A stretch of DNA of 64,000 nt from Lachnospiraceae bacterium (GTDB lineage: Bacteria > Bacillota > Clostridia > Lachnospirales > Lachnospiraceae). Shown here piece after piece: positions 50,548 to 59,671 of this stretch (position 1 is its first letter; the number at the start of each line of letters is the position of its first letter). The notes beneath the pieces are model-generated. The model ran no database searches. It saw only the letters and a program-made list of their open reading frames with translations, and was not told the origin of the DNA. A program made the position numbers and the translations under genes. The stretch is taken from contig JAFTXD010000116.1 of the NCBI GenBank assembly GCA_017461775.1, forward strand, positions 1 to 64,000, in the 5' to 3' direction.

Positions 50548-52434
50548 TTAAACTCCGGTTTCCAGAATCAGTCTGTCGTATACTTCCGTCAGTGTCTGAA
50601 TCATCTTGGAGGATAAGTTGTAGCCATTCTGATATTTTACCAGATTTACAGCTTCTTCATCCTCGTCTACGCCGGAAATGGAAATTCTCTGATTATCAAT
50701 CATCTTTCCAATATCAGTATAGTTGGTTTCAAAGGTATTTGCTCTGTTGGCATTCAGTGCGATATCACTGAGCACACACTGTAAGAACTCATTACAAGAG
50801 CTTCCACGGAAGGTCATCGCTTCCTTATCGGTGGCAAGATTGGATAAGTCTTTCAGTAAATCCACCTGCTCCACGCCATCACTGACACTGTACTTGGTCG
50901 CCAGTAAGCTGGCATTATTGTAAATCGGAGTAAACACATTGAAATTCATAGCAGTAAGCTGATAATAACTGTCATCCTCACTGGTCACCGTGACAGCACC
51001 GCCCAAATCAAAACGGTTCTCTGCCGGGAAATCATACTGGTCATTGTCCGTAGTCTTGTCACCTACAAAGAGCATGTTCCCTGCATCGCCAGCGGTATCC
51101 ACACCACTGGTAATAATATCATTAAACTTCTGGGAAAAGGTTCTCACCCATTCATTCATCTGATTCATATAGTAAGGAATTCCCTGATATGCAATATCCT
51201 TACCGATGGTGGCCTCTTTATAAATACGGTCCTCGTTTACCCTCTTTCCGCCATTCTTCTCCGCATCGGATAAGGTGAAGGTATAGGTCACGCTGCCGTC
51301 CTCAGCCCTGTTGTATTCCCAGCTGTCGTAATAGTACAGATGGTTACCCAGATTGATAATACCACCCTGGTCGGAAAGATTGCTCTTATTTAAATCCTTC
51401 AGATATACATTCTCTACAGAAACCGTAACGGTATCCTGACTGCCATCCTCTGTGGTACCCACTGCGGTAATAGTTCCCTGGAAATTCTCATTGTTATTAC
51501 CATCACGAAGCTGTACCAGCGCATAAAGCTCGCCACCCAGAAGTGGGTTGTAGAGGTTCAGCTTTTCGCCGTTATCCCAATATACCTCATAAAGACCATC
51601 GATATCTGTCTGGTGCACCTTCTCATAAAGCTCACGGGCCTTGCAGTAAAGACCGGTGTATTCTGCGGTATCTACAAGCACCTGACCACCTGCCAGACGG
51701 ATAAGGAAGCGGTTTGCACCGGTCTCACGGTCCGGCTGGTTCGCATCATAAATCGGTGTCTCAATGCACTCAATATCCACGATTTTGGACAGCTCATCCA
51801 AAAGAAGTGTTCTCTTATCACGAAGCTCATTTGCCTTGGAGCCGGATAATTCGATAACGTTAATCTGCTTATTCAAAGTAGCAATTTCGGAAGCCAGTGA
51901 ATTAATCTCATCGGTTTTCAGCTTCAGCTCTGCGTTAATATCCTTCTGCAGTGCCTCCATATTGCCGCCCAGACTGTTGAAGTATTCTGCCAGCGCATCT
52001 GCCTTACCTACAAACTGTGCCTTTGCGGAATCGCTACTGGGGTCCTTTAAAAGCTCCTGCATAGCCTCCAGCATAAAGTCATCAAAGATGGTCTTAAAGC
52101 CGGAATCCACACCATTATCCTCGAAGTAAGTCTCCACCTGCTTCATGTAGTATGCCTTGATTTCATACTCACCAGTCTTGGTATTATTATCCCAGTACTT
52201 CTGGTCGTAGAAATCATCACGGATACGCTCAATGGCAAGCGTCTCTACACCGGCACCTGCACAACCATAGGTCTGGAACACGCGAAGCGCATTGGCTGCT
52301 TCCTGTACCACATGCTGACGACTGTAGCCCGGTGTCTGTACATTTGCAATATTATTTGAGGTTGTATTTAATGCAGCATTGTTGGCCAAAAGACCGGTAT
52401 ACGCTGTATTTAATCCGAAAAATGTTGATGGCAT
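50548..52434 (-). CDS. flgK: Flagellar hook-associated protein FlgK, copy 2
   Basis: A 628-residue HAP1. The N-terminus MPSTFFGLNTAYTGLLANNAALNTT and TSNNIANVQTPGYSRQHV is the rod/hook family signature. The C-terminus ISGVDEDEEAVNLVKYQNGY, NLSSKMIQTLTEVYDRLI is the FlgK end. It follows the other flgK gene by 24 bases; the two are diverged in the middle. Either may be the main hook cap; the second could be specialised. Confidence 0.9.
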   Translation of the reverse strand: MPSTFFGLNTAYTGLLANNAALNTTSNNIANVQTPGYSRQHVVQEAANALRVFQTYGCAGAGVETLAIERIRDDFYDQKYWDNNTKTGEYEIKAYYMKQVETYFEDNGVDSGFKTIFDDFMLEAMQELLKDPSSDSAKAQFVGKADALAEYFNSLGGNMEALQKDINAELKLKTDEINSLASEIATLNKQINVIELSGSKANELRDKRTLLLDELSKIVDIECIETPIYDANQPDRETGANRFLIRLAGGQVLVDTAEYTGLYCKARELYEKVHQTDIDGLYEVYWDNGEKLNLYNPLLGGELYALVQLRDGNNNENFQGTITAVGTTEDGSQDTVTVSVENVYLKDLNKSNLSDQGGIINLGNHLYYYDSWEYNRAEDGSVTYTFTLSDAEKNGGKRVNEDRIYKEATIGKDIAYQGIPYYMNQMNEWVRTFSQKFNDIITSGVDTAGDAGNMLFVGDKTTDNDQYDFPAENRFDLGGAVTVTSEDDSYYQLTAMNFNVFTPIYNNASLLATKYSVSDGVEQVDLLKDLSNLATDKEAMTFRGSSCNEFLQCVLSDIALNANRANTFETNYTDIGKMIDNQRISISGVDEDEEAVNLVKYQNGYNLSSKMIQTLTEVYDRLILETGV

Positions 52435-52458
52435 TTACATTTCCACCTTTCTGTATAA

Positions 52459-54183
52459 CTACATACCTAATGTATTGATAATATGCTCCAGCATCTGACT
52501 CACCACATTGATATAACGGCTGGATGCATTGTAAGCATTCTGAAACTTAATCATATTGGAAAGCTCGTCATCGGAGGATACGCCGATAATCTGCTGTCTG
52601 GCATTCTCTGTCGCTTCCACGGTATTTAACTGGTTCTCATACACACTGTTAAATACATAACCGCTGTTGGAAACCTGGGATACCAGATCCGTATAATAAT
52701 CCATAAAGGATGTGGTCTTTTTCACCTTTGGATTCAAGGTATAAATCTCTTCGGTGAAGGCCTCCACCAGTGCCTCTACCGTCTTCATATCCTCGCTGCT
52801 GTCCTCTAAACGGAAGCCCAGGATAGCCGGTGCCTGCTTTAACTCTCTGTCAATCTGAATATTATTCAGTGTATATAAGCTGTCGGTCTCTGCAAAATCC
52901 TCTTTTGCGTATACCCAGTATTCCTTGCCGTCCGCGCCAATGAATTTATCGTAGGCATCGGTGGTAATCTTGGCAAACATCTGTATGGGCTGACCGTCTT
53001 CCTTTCTCATGTAACCCTCCGGGTCACTTTCAAAGTAGTAAGCATCCTCTAAAACCGTTCCGTCCTGCAATGTCAAATCGCCTCTGATACCGCCAGCAGC
53101 CTCCTGCAATACACTGTTAATCTTGCTCGCCACGTTGTGAATCATCTGGTCAAATTCTGCCTGCAGGTTCATGATTACGGACTGCTCTACTGCGCTGTAA
53201 TCCTTCTCAATATCGGTGTAATCCGCTCTGTGGTCACCGCGGGCAAGGAGCATGGCCTTTAGTCCGCCGATATCGGTTTCCATGTCCGTGGAAATCTCCT
53301 GCTTCAAATCAAAAACTTCTGCGCCTTCGATGTTGTACTCTCTGGTTCCGTTGTCCAAAAGCTCGTACTTGGCGTTCATTGGCCAGAACGGGGTATAAAA
53401 GCCGGTGGTCTCATCCACATGCATCCCGATTTCATAGCACATGGAGCCCTTCACGAAATCCACGCCCTCAATACGAACGGATACATCACCGTACATATTC
53501 TCGGTATACGTCATATTCACCAGCTCTCCAAGAGTATCCAGAATGCTATCTCTCACGTCACGGAGGTCGTTAGCATGTTCAATTCCGCCGGACTCAATAT
53601 TACGAATCTGGTCATTTAATTCCAAAATCTGATTACCGTACTCGTTAATCAAATCTACTTTCTGCTTAATCTGTGCATTTAAATTGTCCTGGTAAGAACA
53701 TAAGCTGTCATAAATATTTACCGCACGCTCGATAAACTCCTCCGCTCTCTGCACCATCAAACCCTGGGTTACAGAGCTTGTAGGATCCTTGGAAAGCTCC
53801 TGTACCGATGTCCAGAGGTTGCTCATGGTAGTCTGGAAGGCTTCTCCGTTTAACTCGCCAAGAAGGTTTTCCGCCTCCTCCAGGGTCTCTGAAGAAACCT
53901 GGTAAAACATGGCACGACCGGATTCCTCGCGGTATGTCCTGTCCAGGAAATAATCTCTTATATGTTTAACGGCACTGTAGTTTACACCCAGACCGTACTG
54001 TTGATTTGCAATGGATTTCGGAGCAATTGCAAGAGTATTATAGAACTTGGTACCCTGCTGAACCTGTTGTCTTACATATCCGGCAGTGTCCACGTTAGAT
54101 AAGTTATGCGCTGTGGTATTCAGCGCATTCTGACTTGTTTGTAATCCTGATGTTCCAATCCAAAGGCTTCCCATAAGTGGCAT
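52459..54183 (-). CDS. flgK: Flagellar hook-associated protein FlgK, copy 1
   Basis: A 574-residue HAP1 (from the internal ATG at 54183). N-terminus MPLMGSLWIGTSGLQTSQNA, LNTTAHNLSNVDTAGYVRQQV; C-terminus VSSDDELSNMIKFQNAYNASS, RYINVVSQMLEHIINTLGM. The ribosome site AGGTGG lies six bases before the chosen ATG; an ATG six bases earlier is too close. It is preceded by flgN. A tandem second flgK follows. Confidence 0.9.
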   Translation of the reverse strand: MPLMGSLWIGTSGLQTSQNALNTTAHNLSNVDTAGYVRQQVQQGTKFYNTLAIAPKSIANQQYGLGVNYSAVKHIRDYFLDRTYREESGRAMFYQVSSETLEEAENLLGELNGEAFQTTMSNLWTSVQELSKDPTSSVTQGLMVQRAEEFIERAVNIYDSLCSYQDNLNAQIKQKVDLINEYGNQILELNDQIRNIESGGIEHANDLRDVRDSILDTLGELVNMTYTENMYGDVSVRIEGVDFVKGSMCYEIGMHVDETTGFYTPFWPMNAKYELLDNGTREYNIEGAEVFDLKQEISTDMETDIGGLKAMLLARGDHRADYTDIEKDYSAVEQSVIMNLQAEFDQMIHNVASKINSVLQEAAGGIRGDLTLQDGTVLEDAYYFESDPEGYMRKEDGQPIQMFAKITTDAYDKFIGADGKEYWVYAKEDFAETDSLYTLNNIQIDRELKQAPAILGFRLEDSSEDMKTVEALVEAFTEEIYTLNPKVKKTTSFMDYYTDLVSQVSNSGYVFNSVYENQLNTVEATENARQQIIGVSSDDELSNMIKFQNAYNASSRYINVVSQMLEHIINTLGM

Positions 54184-54220
54184 ATACATCCACCTCTCTT
54201 TCTTCTCAAGGTTACAAAGC

Positions 54221-54739
54221 CTACTGCTTTGCGTCGAAACCGCGATTGCCGGTTCCTATCACACTTCCTGTGTTGTATGCGCCCTTGTTATAGTTGGCGG
54301 TGACCGGTGCGGTACGCATGGCCTGTAACAAATTCATGTCGAATTCCACCAGCTGCAGGGCGTGGTCGAGCAATTCCTGATTTCTCTCATTGATTCGCTT
54401 AAGGTCCCTAACCACCTTAGAAAGAGCATCTCCCGCGTCCTTCAGACGCTTCTGCTCCTCAGGTCTGCCTGCAAGCATCTCGACCAGTGCTGTGATTTTT
54501 AAAGTGCTAACATCCTTGTTAAGTACATTGGCAATATCTGCAGTAACCTCTTCCCTCTTCTTTTCCAGACGGTAGATGTTACTGAGCCATAAGCCTTCTT
54601 CATCCGTGATTTTTGTAATATTCTCTAAATCGCCGGCTACGATGTAGTCGGTCTTCCTCGTTGACAGCTCCAGCAATCCTGTATACTGAACCTGCTCATC
54701 CTCTAATACCTGAATCAGGTTCTCCATTAGGCTCGCCAC
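54221..54739 (-). CDS. flgN: Flagellar chaperone FlgN
   Basis: A 172-residue helical chaperone for FlgK and FlgL. It has ENLIQVLEDEQVQYTGLLEL, TRKTDYIVAGDLENITKITD, EEGLWLSNIYRLEKKREEV, then NQELLDHALQLVEFDMNLLQ. The GTG start at 54739 is nine bases after GGGG; an ATG four codons on is possible. Seven bases after flgM. Confidence 0.85.
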   Translation of the reverse strand: MASLMENLIQVLEDEQVQYTGLLELSTRKTDYIVAGDLENITKITDEEGLWLSNIYRLEKKREEVTADIANVLNKDVSTLKITALVEMLAGRPEEQKRLKDAGDALSKVVRDLKRINERNQELLDHALQLVEFDMNLLQAMRTAPVTANYNKGAYNTGSVIGTGNRGFDAKQ

Positions 54740-54745
54740 TGTCTT

Positions 54746-55021
54746 TTACCCCAATTCTGCGTATTTCTGCATAAGCTTCTCTGCAAAGCTTGCGGTTTCT
54801 ACATTGTAAGTACCATTATCAATTTTCGCCTTGATAGGTGCGGTAATGTCTTCTCTGATATCCGGGCAATTCTTCACTGCTGCCTTCGCGGTCTGGAAGT
54901 CCTTTCCAAGGCTGCTAATCTGGAGCATATCGGACTGCGTGGTCTGGGATACAGACTTGCCCTTATTCAATCGCTGTTTCTGATAAATCTGCTGAATCTG
55001 ATTATAAGACTCTATTCTCAT
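54746..55021 (-). CDS. flgM: Anti-sigma-28 factor FlgM
   Basis: A 91-residue negative regulator that holds the flagellar sigma factor until the hook is complete. It has the MRIESYNQIQQIYQ start, a disordered middle (KSVSQTTQSDMLQISSLGKD) and the C-terminal sigma-binding helices AKAAVKNCPDIREDI and NGTYNVETASFAEKLMQKY. AAGGAGGA lies before the ATG. First gene of the operon; its own sigma-28 promoter gives feedback. Confidence 0.95.
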   Translation of the reverse strand: MRIESYNQIQQIYQKQRLNKGKSVSQTTQSDMLQISSLGKDFQTAKAAVKNCPDIREDITAPIKAKIDNGTYNVETASFAEKLMQKYAELG

Positions 55022-55071
55022 ATGGACTCCTCCTTATAAACTCTAAACACATGTAATCATTCTTGTATAAG

Positions 55072-55098
55072 TTATCGACCCAAATCTAAAATACTTTA
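55072..55098 (-). promoter_or_regulatory. Sigma-28 promoter of the flgM operon
   Basis: Minus strand TAAA (55095-55098), a 16-base spacer, TCGATAA (55072-55078). One mismatch from the CCGATAA form. Overlaps the end of the YolD-like gene. Leader about 45 bases. Confidence 0.7.
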
Positions 55099-55266
55099 GT
55101 CGAAACTTGAAAAATCTTCCCCGTACCTTTCTCCCAGTTCGTTTTTCATTTTCTCCTCGATTTCTATTTCCTTCTCCCGCAGCGCTTCTTCATAGCCCTT
55201 CAGCGCCGCAAAGGGCATGAATTGCTTGGCTCTGTCCGCCGGACTCATTTTCGGTCTATTCCCCAC
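55096..55266 (-). CDS. Small YolD-like partner of the Y-family polymerase
   Basis: A 56-residue protein with MSPADRAKQFMPFAALKGYE and acidic EEALREKEIEIEEKMKNEL; this short family usually follows dinB/umuC-like genes in Lachnospiraceae. The start is the GTG at 55266, seven bases after GGAGG; the frame reads further but the longer start lies in its own ribosome site. It overlaps the end of the polymerase gene by 11 bases, so it is coupled. May be a regulator or cofactor of the polymerase. Confidence 0.7.
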   Translation of the reverse strand: MGNRPKMSPADRAKQFMPFAALKGYEEALREKEIEIEEKMKNELGERYGEDFSSFD

Positions 55267-56524
55267 TTTTATGACCTCCAATCTGCTTATTTCTCTCTAT
55301 GGTAGTGGCATTCTCTTCCAGATTCATGCCCTTTAAAATAGCATTTTTCCCAAACTTTTTCTTGATATCCAGCATAGCCAGCTGCATCTTCTTCTCCCGC
55401 TCTAATTCCTCCGGGTCAGTAAAGAGATCGTACTGTTGGTACTCCCCCGCGACTACATTATTAAAGGACAGATTCAGCCGCCGCACCGGAGTAAAGGGGT
55501 CCACAATGCGGTCATAAAGCCTCTCCACATAGCTCATAATCAGCTTGGCTGAGCAGGTGGCCGTGGGCAGGTTGATACTGCCATTAGAATGGGGCCTGCC
55601 AAAGCCGTTTTCATACCCTATATATAAGGAAACGGATTCCGTCACCAGATTTTTCGCTACCAGCTCCAGACACAAAAGATCCGCCATTTCCTTAGCAATC
55701 AGCTTCCCATCCGAAAAGCTGTAGCCATGGCAGAGTACCTGTCCACTGGATAAGCAGTTATGCTTGGATTTAAAGTTCTTGATATCCGGCATGGTGGTAG
55801 TCTCCCGGCCCCAGGCATGGTCTATCAGAAGCTCCGCATCGATACCGAAAAGCTGGTACATCAAATCCTCGTCCGCCTCCGCAATCCCCTGCATATCATA
55901 GATTCCGCAGGTAGAGAGCCTGCTTGCAATGCCTCGTCCCACTCTCCAGAAATCCGTCAGCGGTCTGTGGTTCCAAAGGGTATTTCGGTAAGTTTCCTCA
56001 TCCAGATAACCCACATGGTCCTCCACGTGCTTTGCCGTAATATCCAGTGCCACCTTTGCAAGGTATAAATTGGTTCCAATGCCACAGGTAGCGGTAATCA
56101 TAGTTTTCTCGTATACCTCCTGCATGATGCGCACCGCCAGCTCCTTGGCTGTCATATGATACATATGCAGATAATCGGTCACATCCATGAAGCACTCGTC
56201 GATGGAGTACACATGGATATCCTCCTTGGCAACATATTTTAAATAGATTCCATAAATATTGGCAGAAACATCAATATAGCGTTGCATCCGGGGCTGGGCC
56301 ATAATATAGTCAATCCCCTTGGGAATCTCAAAAACTCTGCATCGGTTGTGTATCCCCAGTGCCTTCATGGCCGGAGAAATGGCAAGACAGATGGTTTTCT
56401 CGCTCCGCTCCGGGTCCGCTACCACCAGCCTTGTGGTCAGTGGGTCCAGCCCCCGGTCCGCGCATTCCACGGAGGCATAAAAGCTTTTTAAGTCTATGCA
56501 GATGTAGATTCTTGATTTTTCCAT
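55256..56524 (-). CDS. Y-family DNA polymerase (DinB/UvrX/UmuC type)
   Basis: A 422-residue translesion polymerase. Motif YICIDLKSFYASVECADRG at the N-terminus (the two catalytic acids: IDLK with D, then the DE in VYSIDECFMDVTDY near 105), TCGIGTNLYLAKVALDITAK (fingers) and the little finger around residues 245-350. The length is like UmuC/UvrX. It precedes the flagellar operon but has a separate promoter. Acts in DNA damage tolerance. Confidence 0.9.
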   Translation of the reverse strand: MEKSRIYICIDLKSFYASVECADRGLDPLTTRLVVADPERSEKTICLAISPAMKALGIHNRCRVFEIPKGIDYIMAQPRMQRYIDVSANIYGIYLKYVAKEDIHVYSIDECFMDVTDYLHMYHMTAKELAVRIMQEVYEKTMITATCGIGTNLYLAKVALDITAKHVEDHVGYLDEETYRNTLWNHRPLTDFWRVGRGIASRLSTCGIYDMQGIAEADEDLMYQLFGIDAELLIDHAWGRETTTMPDIKNFKSKHNCLSSGQVLCHGYSFSDGKLIAKEMADLLCLELVAKNLVTESVSLYIGYENGFGRPHSNGSINLPTATCSAKLIMSYVERLYDRIVDPFTPVRRLNLSFNNVVAGEYQQYDLFTDPEELEREKKMQLAMLDIKKKFGKNAILKGMNLEENATTIERNKQIGGHKSGE

Positions 56525-56597
56525 AACTTTTGCCTCTCCACCTCACAAGTTCTGCTTCGCAGCCGCTTGTTTTGCGACTTTGATTTTCTTTACTATC

Positions 56598-56627
56598 AGT
56601 ATACAAAATTCCTATGTAAAAATTCAA
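56598..56627 (-). promoter_or_regulatory. Candidate promoter of the Y-polymerase
   Basis: Minus strand TTGAAT (56622-56627), an 18-base spacer, TATACT (56598-56603). No LexA box (GAAC-N4-GTTC) is seen. A perfect TATAAT for the plus-strand SseB-like gene is at 56638-56643, but its -35 is poor. Confidence 0.5.
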
Positions 56628-56676
56628 CCAAACATGTTATAATGTTGAAATATGAATATTGGGAGGACTATTTCAA

Positions 56677-57465
56677 ATGAACGAAACACAAAAGGCAGAA
56701 TTTTTAAAGAGCTTACCAACTCTTGAAGAGGCATATATTTTATTTTCTCACTTAACCCACGTTCCTTATACCGTTTACAATGAGCAGTCCGGTGAAGATG
56801 AGGCTTTCTTATTCACCAATTTAGAAACTGCCAAGGCAAAGGCTATCGAGCTGGCAGAGGCGCATATCCAGCCCACCATCGCCATCAAGATGAGCCAGAA
56901 GGAAATGATTATGATTGTTTCCAGCTTTTTCGTATACGGTATCACTGCTATGCATTGGACCACAGACGAGGGAGAAGCAGTATACAAGGTGCGTGAAGTT
57001 ATAAGACGTCCTGACTTCTCCAATTTGCCGGAAGCACAGAAACCTTTAGAGAATCCATCCCTGCAGATCAGTATGATTTATTATATGCAGGAGCTTCGTA
57101 GAAAAGACCCTAAAACCGATTTAAAGCAGCTCCAGGACCTGGATGAAGAAATGTCCGCTAATATCAAGCGTGCAAAGTATCTTCTTCCCATCGTAGACAA
57201 GTCCGAAGGCGACAATCGCAACATCCAGCAGGTTTTATTCCGTGTGAATGATACCACCAGTCTGGTTCCCCTGTTCAGTGACGGCATGGAGTATCAACGC
57301 TTCAAGGGAAACAAGGAGGAAGTAAAAGCCATCGTCGTTACCTTTGAGCAGCTTGCCACCATGGAAATTCCTACCGGCACCAATGGTTACATCATCAATC
57401 CCGGCGGTGTAGGAGTTACCTTGACCAAGGAATACATTGCAAAAATCAATGAAATGTTTGAATAA
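56677..57465 (+). CDS. SseB-like protein
   Basis: A 262-residue protein with two repeated SseB-type halves: AYILFSHLTHVPYTVYNEQS, DEAFLFTNLETAKAKAIELA, then SLVPLFSDGMEYQRF and EQLATMEIPTGTNGYIINPG (GVGVTLTKEYIAKI). SseB-family domains are widespread in Firmicutes, of unknown function, some linked to secretion or stress. The ATG at 56677 follows GGGAGGA; a TTG 18 bases earlier lies in the ribosome site. Confidence 0.75.
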   Translation: MNETQKAEFLKSLPTLEEAYILFSHLTHVPYTVYNEQSGEDEAFLFTNLETAKAKAIELAEAHIQPTIAIKMSQKEMIMIVSSFFVYGITAMHWTTDEGEAVYKVREVIRRPDFSNLPEAQKPLENPSLQISMIYYMQELRRKDPKTDLKQLQDLDEEMSANIKRAKYLLPIVDKSEGDNRNIQQVLFRVNDTTSLVPLFSDGMEYQRFKGNKEEVKAIVVTFEQLATMEIPTGTNGYIINPGGVGVTLTKEYIAKINEMFE

Positions 57466-57476
57466 AAGGACTTTAA

Positions 57477-57513
57477 AAGGCGATTTCCGTTAGTGGGAAT
57501 CGTCTTTTTTATT
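57477..57513 (+). terminator. Terminator after the SseB-like gene
   Basis: Stem GGCGATTTCC with GGGAATCGTC (two wobbles), GTTAGT loop, followed by TTTTTT. Confidence 0.85.
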
Positions 57514-57563
57514 TACTTCACATCATCACACTATGTATTTTCTCAATACAACAATGCCTGCGG

Positions 57564-57808
57564 GGGTACCGGTAAAATATTCTTGTACAGTACCCTGTTT
57601 CCAGCTATTTTCATTCAATTACACATGTTATTTTATCAAAAATGGGTACCTATGATATTATTCGCTTTCCATACCCAGTATTTCTGAAAAATCAGGGTCT
57701 CGGACCATCCTTTTCAGAAATAGTACCCTTTCTCCCCATAAAACACCTCAAAATATACCGTTTTCAGCTTCAACAGGGTATATGCAAGCACTTTTTCCGC
57801 CTGTACCC
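57564..57808. other. Gene-free region with clustered TACCC/GGGTA and a hairpin
   Basis: The 395-base gap from 57511 to 57906 has no ORF that I support. It holds seven TACCC or GGGTA 5-mers at 57564, 57591, 57644, 57672, 57724, 57776 and 57804 in 245 bases, and a strong hairpin (57679-57722). No clear promoter. I cannot name a family. Confidence 0.5.
57679..57722. repeat. Perfect 12-bp inverted repeat with inner hairpin
   Basis: TATTTCTGAAAA (57679-57690) and TTTTCAGAAATA (57711-57722) pair perfectly; in the loop GGTC (57696-57699) and GACC (57703-57706) form a second stem. It is flanked at both sides by TACCC. Confidence 0.8.
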
Positions 57809-57906
57809 CAAGCCTTATATTTCACCTCCAAAACCACTGTCCCTCAGATGGATACTTTTCCACAGAAAAAGAAGCATCCACCGTCCGGCAGATACTCCTC
57901 AACTTA

Positions 57907-58680
57907 TCACACATTATTTATAATACTTATCTCCCCGCCCATGGTGCAGGAGTTTGCTTTGCCATCCTTCAGAACAATCTCCACCTGAATGGTACCTCCG
58001 GGCTGCTTAAAAGTATAGCCGGACACATCACAATCATCCACTATAGCCGTGGCCTGGGACAGATACCAGCCGCAGGCTACACTACCCGACCCACAGGAGG
58101 ACTCCCAGATGAGCGAATCTGTGGTGGGCACATACACCGCCGGGGTTAGAGTTCCCTTTCTGGCATCCAGAAACATAATGCCGTATGCATCCTGTTTCAA
58201 CCCTTCCATAACCTCCAGTGCTTCTTTCACAAAATCCGCATCCGGCTGCATCCCAAGAGCTATCAGATGACAAATCCCGTGACACATCACCACCGGATAA
58301 GCAGTACCCTTCACTTCTACCACCTCCAGCCGGGTAGGCACGGGCATCTGTGCAAAGGCTGTGGACTTATCCAAATCTACCAAAACAGGCACGGGCACCT
58401 CCGCACCGGAAACCTCCACATTCACGGTATGCACACCGCCTCCATAGGCCTCCAACGCCTTTAAATATCCAAATGAGCGGGCTGCATTACCACAGAATTC
58501 CCCGCCCATCATTTCCAGTCTGTATAAGCCGCCCAGCGCAGGCGCTGTCTCAAAGCCCACCTGTTCGGCACATTTTTTATCTAAAATCTTCTTCGACAGG
58601 GAAATCCGCTCCGCCATGGGTACAAAGCCCTCCACGATAGCAGTCACATTCCCCGCCGGATTTACATACTGAATTTTCAA
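57907..58680 (-). CDS. DapF-like amino-acid epimerase
   Basis: A 257-residue PLP-independent epimerase of the DapF superfamily. The two catalytic Cys motifs are present: GGEFCGNAARSFGYL (near residue 60) and SSCGSGSVACGWYL (near 195). The GGEFCGNA form differs from DapF's usual CGNGxR; it resembles histidine racemase and CntK-like enzymes. The TTG start follows GAGGAGAG by 11 bases. It was probably in one operon with the amino-acid ABC transporter upstream before the MITE entered. Substrate uncertain. Confidence 0.7.
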   Translation of the reverse strand: MKIQYVNPAGNVTAIVEGFVPMAERISLSKKILDKKCAEQVGFETAPALGGLYRLEMMGGEFCGNAARSFGYLKALEAYGGGVHTVNVEVSGAEVPVPVLVDLDKSTAFAQMPVPTRLEVVEVKGTAYPVVMCHGICHLIALGMQPDADFVKEALEVMEGLKQDAYGIMFLDARKGTLTPAVYVPTTDSLIWESSCGSGSVACGWYLSQATAIVDDCDVSGYTFKQPGGTIQVEIVLKDGKANSCTMGGEISIINNV

Positions 58681-58691
58681 AAAAACAACTC

Positions 58692-58900
58692 TCCTCTACT
58701 CAAGGTGGATAAGTCCCCAAAAGGCACTCCGCTAGGAAACGATATGTCTTTTTAAGACACATTCTCATTCCGTGAAAAACGTAGCGGTACTAGGCTCGAA
58801 AAAACCTCGCCAAGTGCCGACGTTTTTCAAGGGTCTAAAAAAGACATATCATTTCCTAGCGGAGTGCCTTTTGGGGACTTATCCACCTTGTTCCTCTACT
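58692..58900. repeat. 9-bp direct repeats flanking the palindromic element
   Basis: TCCTCTACT at 58692-58700 and at 58892-58900, directly next to the element on both sides; the likely target-site duplication. In reverse complement it carries the AGAGGA ribosome site of the downstream gene and, on the other side, the ABC gene's stop. Confidence 0.7.
58701..58890. mobile_element. 190-bp MITE-like long palindrome
   Basis: Terminal arms 58701-58754 and 58836-58890 pair over about 54 bases with only one mismatch and a one-base difference. The ends begin CAAGGTGGATAAGTCCCC. The centre has a second hairpin (GAAAAACGT with ACGTTTTTC, interrupted by CGG/CCG and GGC/GCC pairs). There is no ORF of note inside. 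Its size, long inverted ends and flanking 9-bp direct repeats fit a non-autonomous element moved by a transposase encoded elsewhere. Confidence 0.75.
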
Positions 58901-59660
58901 ACTCCTGAGAAAAACGTGCCAAAAACTGCTTGGTACGTTCCTCCTTGGGATGCTCAATCACCTCGCGGGGATCCCCCTCCTCCACGATGTATCCGCCGTC
59001 CATAAAGATGACTCTGTCTGCCACATCCCGGGCAAAGCTCATTTCATGAGTTACGATAACCATGGTCATCTTCTCCTCTGCCAGTTGACGGATTACCTTC
59101 AAAATTTCTCCGGTCAGCTCCGGGTCCAGTGCTGATGTGGGTTCGTCAAAGAATAGAATGGAGGGCTTCATAGCAAGAGCTCTGGCAATGGCCACACGCT
59201 GCTGCTGCCCGCCGGAAAGCTGACAGGGATAAGCGTTTTCCTTCCCGGAAAGTCCCATCTTGGCAAGAAGCTTTATAGCCTCCTGCTTAACCTCCTCTTT
59301 ATTTCTCTTCTGCACACTGATAGGTGCATCACACACATTTTTCAGCACACTATAGTGGGGAAACAGATTAAAATTCTGGAACACCAGTCCAAAATAGTTC
59401 TTGATTTTCTTAAGAGTAGCCCCTTCTGCATATACCGCCTGACCATTTTCTGTGGTCACCGCATTTTCTCCCATGTACACCAGCTCCCCGCTGTCCATGG
59501 TCTCTAAAAGAGTTGCACAACGAAGCAGGGTGGACTTGCCGGAGCCGGAGGGTCCGATGATGGCTACCACCTCTCCTTCCTCCACAGAAAGGGAGATATC
59601 ATTTAGTACACTAAGCTCCTCAAAGGCTTTTTTACAATTTCTAATTTCCAGATATTTCAT
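58899..59660 (-). CDS. Polar amino-acid ABC transporter, ATP-binding protein
   Basis: A 253-residue ATPase of the GlnQ type. Walker [14 protein letters not shown] (near 36), Q-loop [12 protein letters not shown], signature [15 protein letters not shown] (about 146), Walker [16 protein letters not shown] and H-loop [18 protein letters not shown] are all intact. It follows the permease by 11 bases. Its stop codon is part of the right target duplication of the MITE. Confidence 0.97.
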   Translation of the reverse strand: MKYLEIRNCKKAFEELSVLNDISLSVEEGEVVAIIGPSGSGKSTLLRCATLLETMDSGELVYMGENAVTTENGQAVYAEGATLKKIKNYFGLVFQNFNLFPHYSVLKNVCDAPISVQKRNKEEVKQEAIKLLAKMGLSGKENAYPCQLSGGQQQRVAIARALAMKPSILFFDEPTSALDPELTGEILKVIRQLAEEKMTMVIVTHEMSFARDVADRVIFMDGGYIVEEGDPREVIEHPKEERTKQFLARFSQE

Positions 59661-59671
59661 AAGCCTTCTCC

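Noticed and set aside
57511..57906. Small ORFs in the gene-free gap
   Set aside because: No ribosome binding sites and the frames cross a strong hairpin; composition is not protein-like.
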